Shown piece by piece: positions 1 to 7,844 of a stretch of DNA of 24,441 nucleotides (positions are counted from its first letter, which is position 1; each line of letters starts with the position of its first letter). This DNA comes from Oscillospiraceae bacterium (GTDB lineage Bacteria; Bacillota; Clostridia; Oscillospirales; JAKOTC01). The position numbers and the translations under genes are program-made. The DNA is taken from NCBI GenBank assembly GCA_035353335.1, contig DAOPZJ010000042.1, positions 1 through 24,441 on the forward strand, written 5' to 3'. The notes beneath the pieces are model-generated. The model was not told the DNA's origin. It saw only the letters and a program-made list of their open reading frames with translations, and ran no database searches.

Positions 1-34
1 TTTTTTTTTTCAAGCAGAAGACGGCATACGAGAT
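1..34. other. Illumina P7 adapter and poly-T at contig end (artefact)
   Basis: Ten T residues are followed by CAAGCAGAAGACGGCATACG and then AGAT, which is the P7 flow-cell adapter. In the other direction this reads as the adapter tail plus a poly-A run, the usual appearance of a sequencing read running past the end of a library insert. The genomic reading frame of the neighbouring gene continues sensibly up to base 35 and stops making biological sense inside the adapter. These bases should be trimmed. Confidence 0.97.
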
Positions 35-1690
35 CGACTCCTTCAGCTTGGTCAGCGCGATTTTGGTTTCGGCGGCCGTTTCACCCAGCAGCGAGGCAAT
101 TTCCTGAACGATTCGCATCTGCTTGTCCACAACCCGGTCGGCCGTTTCAACCGTCTGTTGGCTGAGCGCTTCTTTGCTCCTGCGTTCGTTCTCCTCGTCG
201 GTGACATCCCGGAAAATTGAAATTAAATTTCCGGATTTTTTGTCGGGTACGATGGTGAGTTCCAGATAACGGTCGAACTCGGCGTAGTAATCGCGTTTGT
301 TGACAACGTGTTTGCCTTTATTAAGTGTATCAATAAATACCGACGGATCCATCACGCGAATCACGGGACCGCCGAGCACATCGGAGCGGGTATTGATATT
401 CAGCATCCTCATGGCCGCGGGATTGATCTGCTGGATTTCGCAGGCCTCGTTGACGACCATGATGCCGTTGGGGGTATTGTCGAGAATGTTGTTGGAAAAC
501 CGCTCAGATTTCTCCATCAGATAAGGCAGGCACATGTTGATTTCGGCCTTGCCCTGATAGACGGCGATCGCTTTATCGCGGCAGGTGTCATAGCCGCAGG
601 TGCCGCAGTTGAGTTCGTCGTCTGGTGAAAGTTTCCCCATCTTTTTCAGGATTTCATTGATTTCGGCCTCACTCGGGCAGAGCTTTTTCACCTCAATGCA
701 GGCGTGTTCTTCCGACAGCAGACAGCTTTCCGGCTGTTCGACGTCAAAGTCCTCTGTGCCTGCATATTTTGTGATTGCCTGATAGTGACGCAGCGGGGAA
801 TTGCGGTATTTTTCCATGATCGGGCCGCCGATGCAGCTTCCGATGCAGGAAGACATCTCAATAAAACAATGATGAATACTGCCGGCGGCGATGTCATTCA
901 AGACGCTCTTGCAGTTTTCAATGCCGTCGATGCTGAGATAGGTATAAGCGGAGTTCTTTTTCAGCAGTGTCTTTAAGATGCCGCCTGTGGTCGGGAATAA
1001 CCGCGCCAAACCTTTGCCGTCCCGGTCATCCCCGCGTTCCAGTTCAATTTCCGCCTTTTCCAACATGAACGTGAGTTCATCGAAGGTGAGTGCGGCGTCG
1101 ACGGAGCTGAGGGCAGCTTCATCCTTTTTGGAAAGGCAGGGGCCGATAAATACGGTCTTGGCATTCGGATACCGACGCTTGATGTCGGCGCAGTGTGCCT
1201 GCATCGGCGTCACGACGGGCGCCAGAGTTCCTGCGAGCTGCGGATAATACTTTTCTACGAGCAGGTTGATTGTGTGGCAGCAGGAAGTGATGATGATATC
1301 CCGTTCACCCGAGAGCGCCAGTTTCTCATATTCGCGCTTGACCATCGTCGCGCCGATTGCGGTTTCCTCAGCATCGAAGAAACCGAGCTTCTTCAGTGCT
1401 TTTTGCAGTGCCGAAATCCCGCAGCCTTCGTAATAGGCGGCGAAGGAGGGTGCGATACTGGCAATCACCGGAGCGTCCTCTTTTAAAAGCACGCCCACAA
1501 TCTCGGTTTCGTCGGCCACCTTTTTGGCGTTTTGCGGGCAGACGACATAACAACGGCCGCACAAAATGCACTCATCGGCGATGACGTTGGCCTGATTGCC
1601 CGAAAATCGGATCGATTTGACCGGACAATTACGGATGCATTTATAGCAGTTTTTGCAGTTTGATTTTTGAAATTTCAAAAATTCGGTCAT
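35..1690 (-). CDS. Sensory [FeFe]-hydrogenase-like protein with ferredoxin, 4Fe-4S and PAS domains (HydS/HfsB type), 3' truncated
   Basis: The frame is open for 552 codons from the ATG at 1690 to the adapter junction. Residues 12-22 and 41-51 are two CxxCxxCxxxC [4Fe-4S] motifs. A hydrogenase large-subunit domain follows with TSCC (C137, C138), GPCLSKK (C185) and SSCIGSCIGG (C282, C286), so the Cys residues that hold an H-cluster are all present. C362, C365, C370 and C387 form a further 4Fe-4S domain. Residues about 400-495 are a PAS domain, and the tail looks helical. This order matches the HydS/HfsB group, thought to sense redox or H2 rather than to be the main catalytic enzyme. The start overlaps the stop of the ferredoxin gene by ATGA, so translation is probably coupled. 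Only a short C-terminal piece seems missing. In related clostridial operons a SpoIIE-type phosphatase often lies near such genes; here that side is lost. Confidence 0.88.
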
Positions 1691-1941
1691 GATTTATTCA
1701 GCTTCAATCTTTTCATAACTTCCTGTTCGAAAAATGCTTTTGTTGTCTCAGGGGAGACCGAAAAGCTCTCTTCGTCGATCGTGACGTTGACGCCGCTTTG
1801 GCATTTGCCCATGCAGAAAGTGCCCGCAAGATCAATCTGGTCTTTGAGATTGTTTTCCGCAATCAAATATTGAAGTTGTTCCACCACCTGGCGGGAACCT
1901 TTGATATGGCAGGAACTGCCGATGCAAACGGTGATTTTCAT
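1687..1941 (-). CDS. Thioredoxin-fold [2Fe-2S] ferredoxin (NuoE/HydC C-terminal-like)
   Basis: An 84-residue protein beginning MKITVCIGSSC. C6 and C11 (C-x4-C) and C43 and C47 (C-x3-C, in CMGKC) form the [2Fe-2S] ligand pattern of the 24-kDa NADH dehydrogenase subunit and of small ferredoxins encoded beside bifurcating and sensory hydrogenases. The frame stays open upstream to 2067, but the start at 1941 is chosen because GGAGG lies 8 bases before it and because the family begins at this point. The gene lies 19 bp after the kinase-like gene and overlaps the hydrogenase-like gene by 4 bp. It probably passes electrons to or from the H-cluster protein; the partner is inferred from gene order. 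Confidence 0.9.
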   Translation of the reverse strand: MKITVCIGSSCHIKGSRQVVEQLQYLIAENNLKDQIDLAGTFCMGKCQSGVNVTIDEESFSVSPETTKAFFEQEVMKRLKLNKS

Positions 1942-1960
1942 GATTACAGCCTCCGTTTTA

Positions 1961-2716
1961 TTATTCATAATCCACGACGTTGACCCACCGCAGCAGGAAT
2001 TCGCGCTCCTGCGGTCTGCCCTTGACCGACTGCGACGCGGCCACGATCGGCATCCACTTCTGCACATATTGCCGAGCAGTATCGGTCTTTTTGCAAAACA
2101 GATTCAGATATTTCTCGGCGCCGTCGATGTCTCCAGCCAGCCAAAACAACAGATAAGTGCGAGCAGCATCGGCGGATGCGTTGCCCTGTGTGACGTGTGA
2201 CCAGTCGAGAATATAATGCGCGCCGTCGGGTTTGATGATGATGTTGGACGGATTAAAATCCCCGTGGCAGATTTTTTTATGCGTCGGCATTGCGTCCAGA
2301 CGAGTGTGCAGTTCATAGCGGGTGGTGGCGTCCAAGGTGCTTTCGCTGATTTTTCGATTCATTTTGTCCTTGAGTTTATTGAGCAGAGGGGCCTCGTGGG
2401 AGAAGATCTCCGTCTGGATGTCGATGAACAGATCCAAATAGCGGTCGAAATCCTTCGGGTTTTCGTCCATCTGCTGCTGGAGCGTCTTGCCCTCGATAAA
2501 TTCGGAGCGGATCGCCCATTTGCCGTCGAGTTTCATAACCTCGATGATTTTCGGCACATTCAAACCCGTCTCCTCGATGCGCGCCTGATTCAGTGCTTCG
2601 TTGAGAATGTCGGATTTCGAATAGTCCGCATCGAATACCTTGAGCACGGTTTCGCCGTCCCGGTAGACGGTTTTTCCCGTCCTGACGGCGATGATTTTGT
2701 CGGCGTTGATACTCAT
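1961..2716 (-). CDS. Aminoglycoside phosphotransferase (APH)-family small-molecule kinase
   Basis: A 251-residue protein with the APH/choline-kinase fold signature. K26 in VLKVF is the likely ATP lysine, HGDFNPSN at 151-158 is the catalytic loop (D153 base, N158 metal ligand), and LDW at 170-172 supplies the metal-binding Asp (D171). AGGAGG lies 8 bases before the ATG. It sits 31 bp after adhE and 19 bp before the ferredoxin gene, so all are probably co-transcribed. The family phosphorylates hydroxyls of many metabolites and only some members give antibiotic resistance. The substrate cannot be read from the sequence, and the surroundings give no support for a resistance role. Confidence 0.82.
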   Translation of the reverse strand: MSINADKIIAVRTGKTVYRDGETVLKVFDADYSKSDILNEALNQARIEETGLNVPKIIEVMKLDGKWAIRSEFIEGKTLQQQMDENPKDFDRYLDLFIDIQTEIFSHEAPLLNKLKDKMNRKISESTLDATTRYELHTRLDAMPTHKKICHGDFNPSNIIIKPDGAHYILDWSHVTQGNASADAARTYLLFWLAGDIDGAEKYLNLFCKKTDTARQYVQKWMPIVAASQSVKGRPQEREFLLRWVNVVDYE

Positions 2717-2747
2717 CCCATGTTCCTCCTTATATTAATTAAATTGT

Positions 2748-5375
2748 TCAGATATCTTTATGTTCACCGTAAAAGGCGTTCAAATACATCTGCTTGATCT
2801 CGCTCATCAGCGGGTAACGCGGGTTGGCCGAGGTGCACTGGTCGTCAAAGGCCTGCTCGGTCATTGCATCAAGCCGCGCCAAAAAGTCATCTTCGTTCGC
2901 AACGTAATCTTTGATCGTCGGTTTGATGCCGATATAGGCTTTCAATTCGTCGATCTTTGCGATCAGTCCGTTCAGCTTGTCGGTATCGGTCTTACCCTTA
3001 ATACCCAGGTAATCGGCGATTTTGGCATAGCGTGCGAGGGTGTGCGGGTGATCATACTGCGAAAACGTGCCCATTTTAACCGGGACATCGACCGCGTTAT
3101 AACGCAACACTTCGTCCATCATCAGCGCGTTTGCGACGCCGTGCGGGATGTGGTGGAATGAACCCAGCTTGTGGGCCATCGAGTGCATCACGCCCAAGAA
3201 GGCGTTGGCGAATGCCATACCGGCCATGGTTGCGGCATTGGCCATTTTCTCGCGTGCCACAGGGTCGGGTGTGCCGGAGCAGGCGCTGTCATAAGCACGC
3301 GGCAGGTATTCGAAAATCATCTCAAGCGCTTTGAGCGCGAGCCCGTCGGTGAAATCGGTCGCCAGCATGGAGGCAAAGGCCTCGAGCGCATGCGATACCG
3401 CGTCGATGCCGGAGGCGCTGGTCAGACCGCGCGGTGCGTTCATCATCATGTCCGCGTCGACAATTGCCATTTTGGGCATCAGCTCATAATCGGCAAGCGG
3501 ATATTTGACGCCGGTCTTTTCGTCGGTGATCACGGCAAACGGCGTGACCTCGGAGCCGGTACCCGCAGAGGTCGGAACCGCGATAAAATAGGCTTTTTCA
3601 CCCATTCTCGGGAAGGTATAAACCCGCTTGCGGATGTCCATAAAGCGCATGGCCATGTCCATAAAGTCTGCCTCGGGATGTTCATACAGCACCCACATGA
3701 TCTTGGCTGCGTCCATCGCCGAACCGCCGCCAACCGCGATGATCACATCGGGTGAAAAGGCGGTCATCAGCGCCGCGCCCTCTTTGGCGCAAGCCAGTGT
3801 CGGATCGGGTTCGACATGGGAAAACGTCGTGTGCATCAGGCCCATCTCGTCGAGTTTTTTCTCGATGGGTTTGGTGTAACCGTTGGAATATAAGAAACTG
3901 TCGGTGACAATAAAGGCCTTTTTCTTGTGTAGGACATTGCCGAGTTCGTCGAGTGCGACGGGCAGGCAGCCTTTTTTGATATAGACCTTTTCAGGTGTAC
4001 GGAACCAGAGCATATTCTCTCTCCTCTCGGCGACGGTTTTGATGTTGAGCAGATGTTTGACGCCCACGTTTTCCGAGACGGAGTTGCCGCCCCAGCTTCC
4101 GCAGCCCAGCGTCAGCGACGGTGCGAGTTTGAAATTGTACAAGTCGCCGATACCGCCTTGCGCCGACGGAGTGTTGACGAGAATGCGACAGGTTTTCATG
4201 CGTTCGGAAAAACGCGCGAGTTTTTCGGTTTCGGTCAAGGCATTCAGATAAATCGAAGCAGTGTGTCCGTAGCCGCCGTCCGCAATTAGGTGATCGGCTT
4301 TGTCAAACGCATCGTCGATATTCTTGGCGCGGTACATGGCCAGCACGGGGGACAGCTTTTCGTGTGCGAATTCTTCGGATAAGTCCACACTCTCGACTTC
4401 ACCGATTAAAATCTTGGTCTTTTCGGGCACTTCGACATTCGCCAGAGCAGCAATTTTATAAGCGGTCTGACCAACGATTTTCGCATTGAGTGCACCGTTG
4501 ATCAAAATGACCTTGCGGACTTTTTCGGTCTCTTCTTTGTTCAGAAAATAGCAACCGCGGTCGGCAAATTCCTTTTTGACCTGTGTATAGACTTTATCGA
4601 GGACGATGACCGATTGCTCGGAAGCGCAGATCATACCGTTGTCGAAGGTCTTGGAATGAATAATCGAGTTTACAGCCAGCACGAGATCGCCGGTATCGTC
4701 GATAACGGCGGGCGTGTTGCCCGGGCCGACGCCGAGTGCGGGTTTGCCCGAAGAATAGGCGGCTTTGACCATGCCGGGGCCGCCGGTTGCGAGGATAATA
4801 TCGGCCTCTTTCATCACGAGGTTGGTCATGTCCAAACTCGGTGCGTCAATCCATGCGATGATGTTTTCGGGCGCTCCGGCTTCCACGGCTGCTTCAAGGA
4901 CAATGCGGGCCGCTTCAATGGTGGACTTTTTAGCTCTCGGGTGTGGGCTGAAAATGATCCCGTTGCGGGTTTTCAAAGCGATCAGTGCCTTGAAGATCGC
5001 GGTGGAAGTCGGATTTGTCGTCGGGATGACCGCGGCGATGACACCGATCGGCTCGGCGATTTTTTTCATGCCGAAAGCGGCGTCCTCTTCAATGACACCG
5101 CAGGTTTTTGTGTTTTTATAAGCGTTGTAGATATATTCGGACGCGTAATTATTCTTGATGACTTTGTCTTCTGCGATGCCCATCCCAGTTTCTTCAACAG
5201 CCAGCTTTGCCAGCGGAATGCGCGCCTTGTTTGCCGCCAAAGCCGCAGCGAGAAAAATCCGGTCGACCTGTTCTTGAGAATAAAGTGCAAAGCGTTTTTG
5301 TGCCGCACGCACTTCAGCCAGACGCTGTTCCAGTTTCTCTACGCTGTCGATGATCGGATAAGTGATTGCCTTCAT
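2748..5375 (-). CDS. adhE: Bifunctional acetaldehyde-CoA/alcohol dehydrogenase
   Basis: An 875-residue fusion enzyme that reduces acetyl-CoA to acetaldehyde and then to ethanol, reoxidising two NADH. The N-terminal aldehyde dehydrogenase half (about 1-440) has GVGPGNTPAV near 215 and catalytic C250 in MICASEQS. The C-terminal iron alcohol dehydrogenase half (about 455-875) has GGGSAMD at 549-555 and likely iron ligands D658, H662, H731 and H745. Their spacing equals that of E. coli AdhE, and the motifs GVMHSMAHKLG and HIPHGVAN are intact. Length is normal for the family. The start is set by AGGAGGGG at 5381-5388. It is transcribed in the same direction as rex and the LysR gene, has its own promoter (5404-5432), and leads a run including the kinase, ferredoxin and hydrogenase-like genes. 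Confidence 0.98.
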   Translation of the reverse strand: MKAITYPIIDSVEKLEQRLAEVRAAQKRFALYSQEQVDRIFLAAALAANKARIPLAKLAVEETGMGIAEDKVIKNNYASEYIYNAYKNTKTCGVIEEDAAFGMKKIAEPIGVIAAVIPTTNPTSTAIFKALIALKTRNGIIFSPHPRAKKSTIEAARIVLEAAVEAGAPENIIAWIDAPSLDMTNLVMKEADIILATGGPGMVKAAYSSGKPALGVGPGNTPAVIDDTGDLVLAVNSIIHSKTFDNGMICASEQSVIVLDKVYTQVKKEFADRGCYFLNKEETEKVRKVILINGALNAKIVGQTAYKIAALANVEVPEKTKILIGEVESVDLSEEFAHEKLSPVLAMYRAKNIDDAFDKADHLIADGGYGHTASIYLNALTETEKLARFSERMKTCRILVNTPSAQGGIGDLYNFKLAPSLTLGCGSWGGNSVSENVGVKHLLNIKTVAERRENMLWFRTPEKVYIKKGCLPVALDELGNVLHKKKAFIVTDSFLYSNGYTKPIEKKLDEMGLMHTTFSHVEPDPTLACAKEGAALMTAFSPDVIIAVGGGSAMDAAKIMWVLYEHPEADFMDMAMRFMDIRKRVYTFPRMGEKAYFIAVPTSAGTGSEVTPFAVITDEKTGVKYPLADYELMPKMAIVDADMMMNAPRGLTSASGIDAVSHALEAFASMLATDFTDGLALKALEMIFEYLPRAYDSACSGTPDPVAREKMANAATMAGMAFANAFLGVMHSMAHKLGSFHHIPHGVANALMMDEVLRYNAVDVPVKMGTFSQYDHPHTLARYAKIADYLGIKGKTDTDKLNGLIAKIDELKAYIGIKPTIKDYVANEDDFLARLDAMTEQAFDDQCTSANPRYPLMSEIKQMYLNAFYGEHKDI

Positions 5376-5403
5376 ACGAACCCCTCCTGATGTTTATGGC
5401 TTA

Positions 5404-5432
5404 ATCATAACATCGGGAATCGGGTTTGTGAA
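5404..5432 (-). promoter_or_regulatory. Predicted sigma-A promoter of adhE
   Basis: On the minus strand TTCACA (5427-5432) and TATGAT (5404-5409) are 17 bp apart; each matches the consensus at five of six positions. The transcript would start near 5397 and carry about 20 nt of leader to the adhE ATG. Confidence 0.7.
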
Positions 5433-5444
5433 ATGCTTAAGTTG

Positions 5445-5478
5445 AATATCGATATAACAATATCGATATGACAATATC
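5445..5478. repeat. Tandem 14-bp repeat carrying ATATCGATAT palindromes, likely operator
   Basis: Two full copies of AATATCGATATRAC (5445-5458 and 5459-5472) and a third partial copy (5473-5478) lie end to end. Each full copy contains the 10-bp palindrome ATATCGATAT (5446-5455, 5460-5469). The block begins 12 bp upstream of the adhE -35 box, where activators normally bind. The same palindrome occurs once upstream of rex. Rex or the adjacent LysR protein is the likely ligand; the sequence does not decide which. Confidence 0.65.
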
Positions 5479-5486
5479 TAATAAAA

Positions 5487-6422
5487 CTAAAACAAAGATC
5501 GTTTAATTTTTGTCAATTCATCTAAAAAGGCCTTGTCGATGGGGGAGAGGCGATAGTCCTGCTTGTAAATCAAAACATCGCGGTATTTCCGGTCGTTTTC
5601 GGCGCAGGTGCGCTGCACAAGCAAATAGCGTTCAAGCATACGCTTCGGAACAGGGGAGCCCCATATGTAAGTATCGGAGACTTCTGAAAGCAAATCCATC
5701 TGGCTGCCGCGCTCGAACAGATAGATATGTTTATCGGCCTTGCCGTCGGCCGCGCCGATTGCTTCGTTTTTGCGGACGGTGCTCATCGACAGCGACGGCA
5801 CATAGGGGTCAGCGTGCCCCAGTTCGACAAACGGGGTCAGGTCGCGGATCGAAAGTTCATTCTTTTCGGCAAGCGGATGCTTCGCTGACATTAAAAGCAC
5901 CGGGGTGAACTCATAAATGACTTCAAAGGCGAGTTCCTTTTCCCGAAACATCTCTTTATAATTCTTTTCATAAATCGACTGATACCGTACGATGCCGAGT
6001 TTATAATCCGCGTTCAGCATATTGCTGATGGCGCGCTGGGCGCTCGTCTCGCGGAAAGTCAACTCTGCGCTCGAAGTCCTGTCCAGCTTTTTAATAAACT
6101 CGGTAAAAGCGCAACAGATATAACTGGCTCTCGGAACCGAGATGGAAAACTGCCGCGCGGGTTTATCGCCTTTTTGGTACATGGATTCGATCTCGTCCAC
6201 CTGTGTGAGTACTTTTCTCGCATACCCTAAAAACTCGTCGCCCTCCGGCGTCGGGTAGATGCCTTTCGGCGTGCGCTTAAACAGGGTGACGCCGAGAGTA
6301 TCCTCGAGTTCTCGGATCGCCCGGCTCAAGTTCGGTTGGGAGGTATAAAGCCGCTCGGCGGCTTTGGTCATGGAGTTGGTCTCGGCGATTTCGACGGCAT
6401 ATTTCAAATGCAGCAGGTTCAT
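5487..6422 (-). CDS. LysR-family transcriptional regulator
   Basis: A 311-residue protein. Residues 1-60 form the winged helix-turn-helix of the family (LKYAVEIAETNSMTKAAERL, then SQPNLSRAIRELEDTLGVTLFKR). Residues about 90-300 form the substrate-binding-like effector domain. Length is typical. Its ATG overlaps the rex stop by ATGA, so rex and this gene are translationally coupled. It ends 111 bp before adhE with no terminator between, so read-through into adhE is possible. Its position suggests control of adhE, perhaps through the palindromes at 5446-5469. The effector is unknown. Confidence 0.92.
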   Translation of the reverse strand: MNLLHLKYAVEIAETNSMTKAAERLYTSQPNLSRAIRELEDTLGVTLFKRTPKGIYPTPEGDEFLGYARKVLTQVDEIESMYQKGDKPARQFSISVPRASYICCAFTEFIKKLDRTSSAELTFRETSAQRAISNMLNADYKLGIVRYQSIYEKNYKEMFREKELAFEVIYEFTPVLLMSAKHPLAEKNELSIRDLTPFVELGHADPYVPSLSMSTVRKNEAIGAADGKADKHIYLFERGSQMDLLSEVSDTYIWGSPVPKRMLERYLLVQRTCAENDRKYRDVLIYKQDYRLSPIDKAFLDELTKIKRSLF

Positions 6423-7060
6423 TCGCAGTCCTCCGGATAATCCTCCCGCAGATGCTTGGAGAGGATTGCGAGCGACGAAGCTAGATTTTCGTTTTCGATC
6501 AATACATTATCGGGAACTCGAAGAATGGTGGGCGCAAAATTCCAAATTGCTTTAATCCCACAAGCAATCAGGCGGTCACAAATCTCTTGCGCTACCTTTA
6601 CAGGTGTGGTGATGATGCCCAGTTTGATATTTTTGTTTTGACAAACGACCTCAACATCCTGAAGCGGGAGTACGGGTTTTCCGTTGATTATCGTTCCTAC
6701 CACAGCTTCACACAGATCAAAAGCTGCGATGATATCTAAACCGTAATCCGAGAAGCCGTGATAAGAAAGAAGCGCTTTTCCGAGATTGCCTGCGCCGACT
6801 AAAATGGTTTTGGTCTCGCTGCCGTACCCCAGACATTGCTCAATCTGTCCGATGAGCTGTTCCACGTCGTATCCGGTTTTGGGCCGTCCGGAACCGCTCA
6901 CGGCACCCAGGTCTTTGCGCACCTGGACCTCGTTGAGCCCGAACGCTGCGGCAATGGTAACGGAGGAGATATTCTTTCGGTCGCCTTTGATTGAGTTTAA
7001 ATAATGCAGATAAACCGGCAATCTTCTTAAGGTAGTGACGGATATCTCCTTTTCGGTCAC
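6419..7060 (-). CDS. rex: Redox-sensing transcriptional repressor Rex
   Basis: The N-terminal winged helix contains VQVRKDLG (45-52) and SGSGRPKTGY, both typical of Rex. The Rossmann domain has VGAGNLG (88-94), which binds NADH/NAD+ and sets DNA affinity according to the redox ratio. The frame allows a GTG at 7069, but that codon lies inside GGAGTG, the only good ribosome-binding site. The GTG at 7060 lies 8 bases after GGAG (7069-7072) and is the better start, giving 213 residues. Rex commonly represses adhE and other fermentation genes in Firmicutes, and here adhE is two genes downstream. The gene has its own promoter at 7089-7116. Confidence 0.95.
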   Translation of the reverse strand: MTEKEISVTTLRRLPVYLHYLNSIKGDRKNISSVTIAAAFGLNEVQVRKDLGAVSGSGRPKTGYDVEQLIGQIEQCLGYGSETKTILVGAGNLGKALLSYHGFSDYGLDIIAAFDLCEAVVGTIINGKPVLPLQDVEVVCQNKNIKLGIITTPVKVAQEICDRLIACGIKAIWNFAPTILRVPDNVLIENENLASSLAILSKHLREDYPEDCE

Positions 7061-7088
7061 AAAAATCACTCCAATCTGTATACTGTTT

Positions 7089-7116
7089 ACTATAACATGT
7101 TTTCAATTTTAGTCAA
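7089..7116 (-). promoter_or_regulatory. Predicted sigma-A promoter of rex-lysR
   Basis: TTGACT (7111-7116) and TATAGT (7089-7094) are 16 bp apart on the minus strand, about 30 bp before the rex start. An ATATCGATAT palindrome lies 8 bp upstream of the -35 box. Confidence 0.7.
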
Positions 7117-7124
7117 TACGTTAT

Positions 7125-7134
7125 ATATCGATAT
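7125..7134. promoter_or_regulatory. ATATCGATAT palindrome upstream of rex, candidate operator
   Basis: This is the same 10-bp palindrome that occurs twice upstream of adhE (5446-5455, 5460-5469). Here too it lies just upstream of the -35 box. The flanks differ from the adhE copies. It is not the usual clostridial Rex box (TTGTTAA-N4-TTAACAA), so the binding protein is uncertain. Confidence 0.5.
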
Positions 7135-7221
7135 CTCATTATCTGTTTGACTTCTTACAGGGATTTACAATCCTGCAGCCGAGTGATACAATGATATCGC
7201 CATCAGGAAGGTGAGTATATC

Positions 7222-7719
7222 ATGCGATTTATTGTTTTATTGGCGAAAGCGATGATGAGAGCCATGGCCTCAATCCCGATTCTCGCAGTTCTCTATATCC
7301 TGTTTTATTTTTTATTCACAGGTGTAAGCGCAGTCGGTGCACAGGTATGGGCGTTCATCGGATTTTCGCTCTCTGCTGCTGCGGTGTGCATCGGTGTGAT
7401 TTATTCAATTTGGGCGTTCGTCGTTCCGTTTAAAAGAGCGGTATATTCTCTGAAGAAGAAAATTCATCTTTTTTATTTCGGAGATACAGCGAAGTTTGCT
7501 TATGAACGCCTGTTTGAAAAAGCTAACGAGTATATGAAATTATGGCGCACTGCTTCGGGAAGGGTAAATTTAATCACCATACTTTTGCTGCCGACACGAA
7601 TTTTCTCGGGCATTTCTCTTTATGTATTCGGTACGTTATTTTTATCAATTTTTATTCTGTTAACTTTACCGATGATATCGCTGGCGTCGGTAAAACAAAC
7701 CGATCAATCAAGAGAATAA
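7222..7719 (+). CDS. Hypothetical small membrane protein
   Basis: I do not recognise the family of this 165-residue protein. It has hydrophobic segments at about 12-36, 42-68 and 128-155. A basic central part (about 70-125) with KKK and many aromatic residues is probably cytoplasmic. The start is supported by AGGAAGGTGAG 6 bases upstream. The gene stands alone on the plus strand between the divergent rex operon and the peptidase gene, which has its own promoter. No sigma-A promoter is convincing: TTGACT near 7148 and TACAAT near 7185 are too far apart to pair. Confidence 0.65.
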   Translation: MRFIVLLAKAMMRAMASIPILAVLYILFYFLFTGVSAVGAQVWAFIGFSLSAAAVCIGVIYSIWAFVVPFKRAVYSLKKKIHLFYFGDTAKFAYERLFEKANEYMKLWRTASGRVNLITILLLPTRIFSGISLYVFGTLFLSIFILLTLPMISLASVKQTDQSRE

Positions 7720-7786
7720 TATTCATCTGGTTTTATTGTATATTACACTGTTAAATTTTATTGACTGTGGGTATATAGTTATAAGC

Positions 7787-7814
7787 TTGACAGAAAAGCT
7801 AATTATGGTAAAAT
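7787..7814 (+). promoter_or_regulatory. Predicted sigma-A promoter of the M3 peptidase gene
   Basis: A perfect -35 TTGACA (7787-7792) and TAAAAT (7809-7814) are 16 bp apart. The ATG follows about 30 bp later. Confidence 0.8.
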
Positions 7815-7844
7815 AGTGATAATAAAAGCAAAGGATTTGAGCAG

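Noticed and set aside
1942..2067. Longer start for the ferredoxin gene
   Set aside because: The extra residues overlap the kinase gene and do not belong to the family; GGAGG fits the start at 1941.
1961..2716. Antibiotic resistance gene
   Set aside because: The fold is that of aminoglycoside phosphotransferases, but the family is broad and the setting is metabolic; nothing shows an antibiotic substrate.
2216..5390. Long plus-strand frames opposite the kinase gene and adhE
   Set aside because: They are low-complexity shadows without ribosome sites or domains; the minus-strand genes are certain.
5376..7200. Canonical Rex operator TTGTTAA-N4-TTAACAA at adhE or rex
   Set aside because: No close match; the TTG...CAA flanks at 5441-5460 are too far off in spacing and sequence to claim it.
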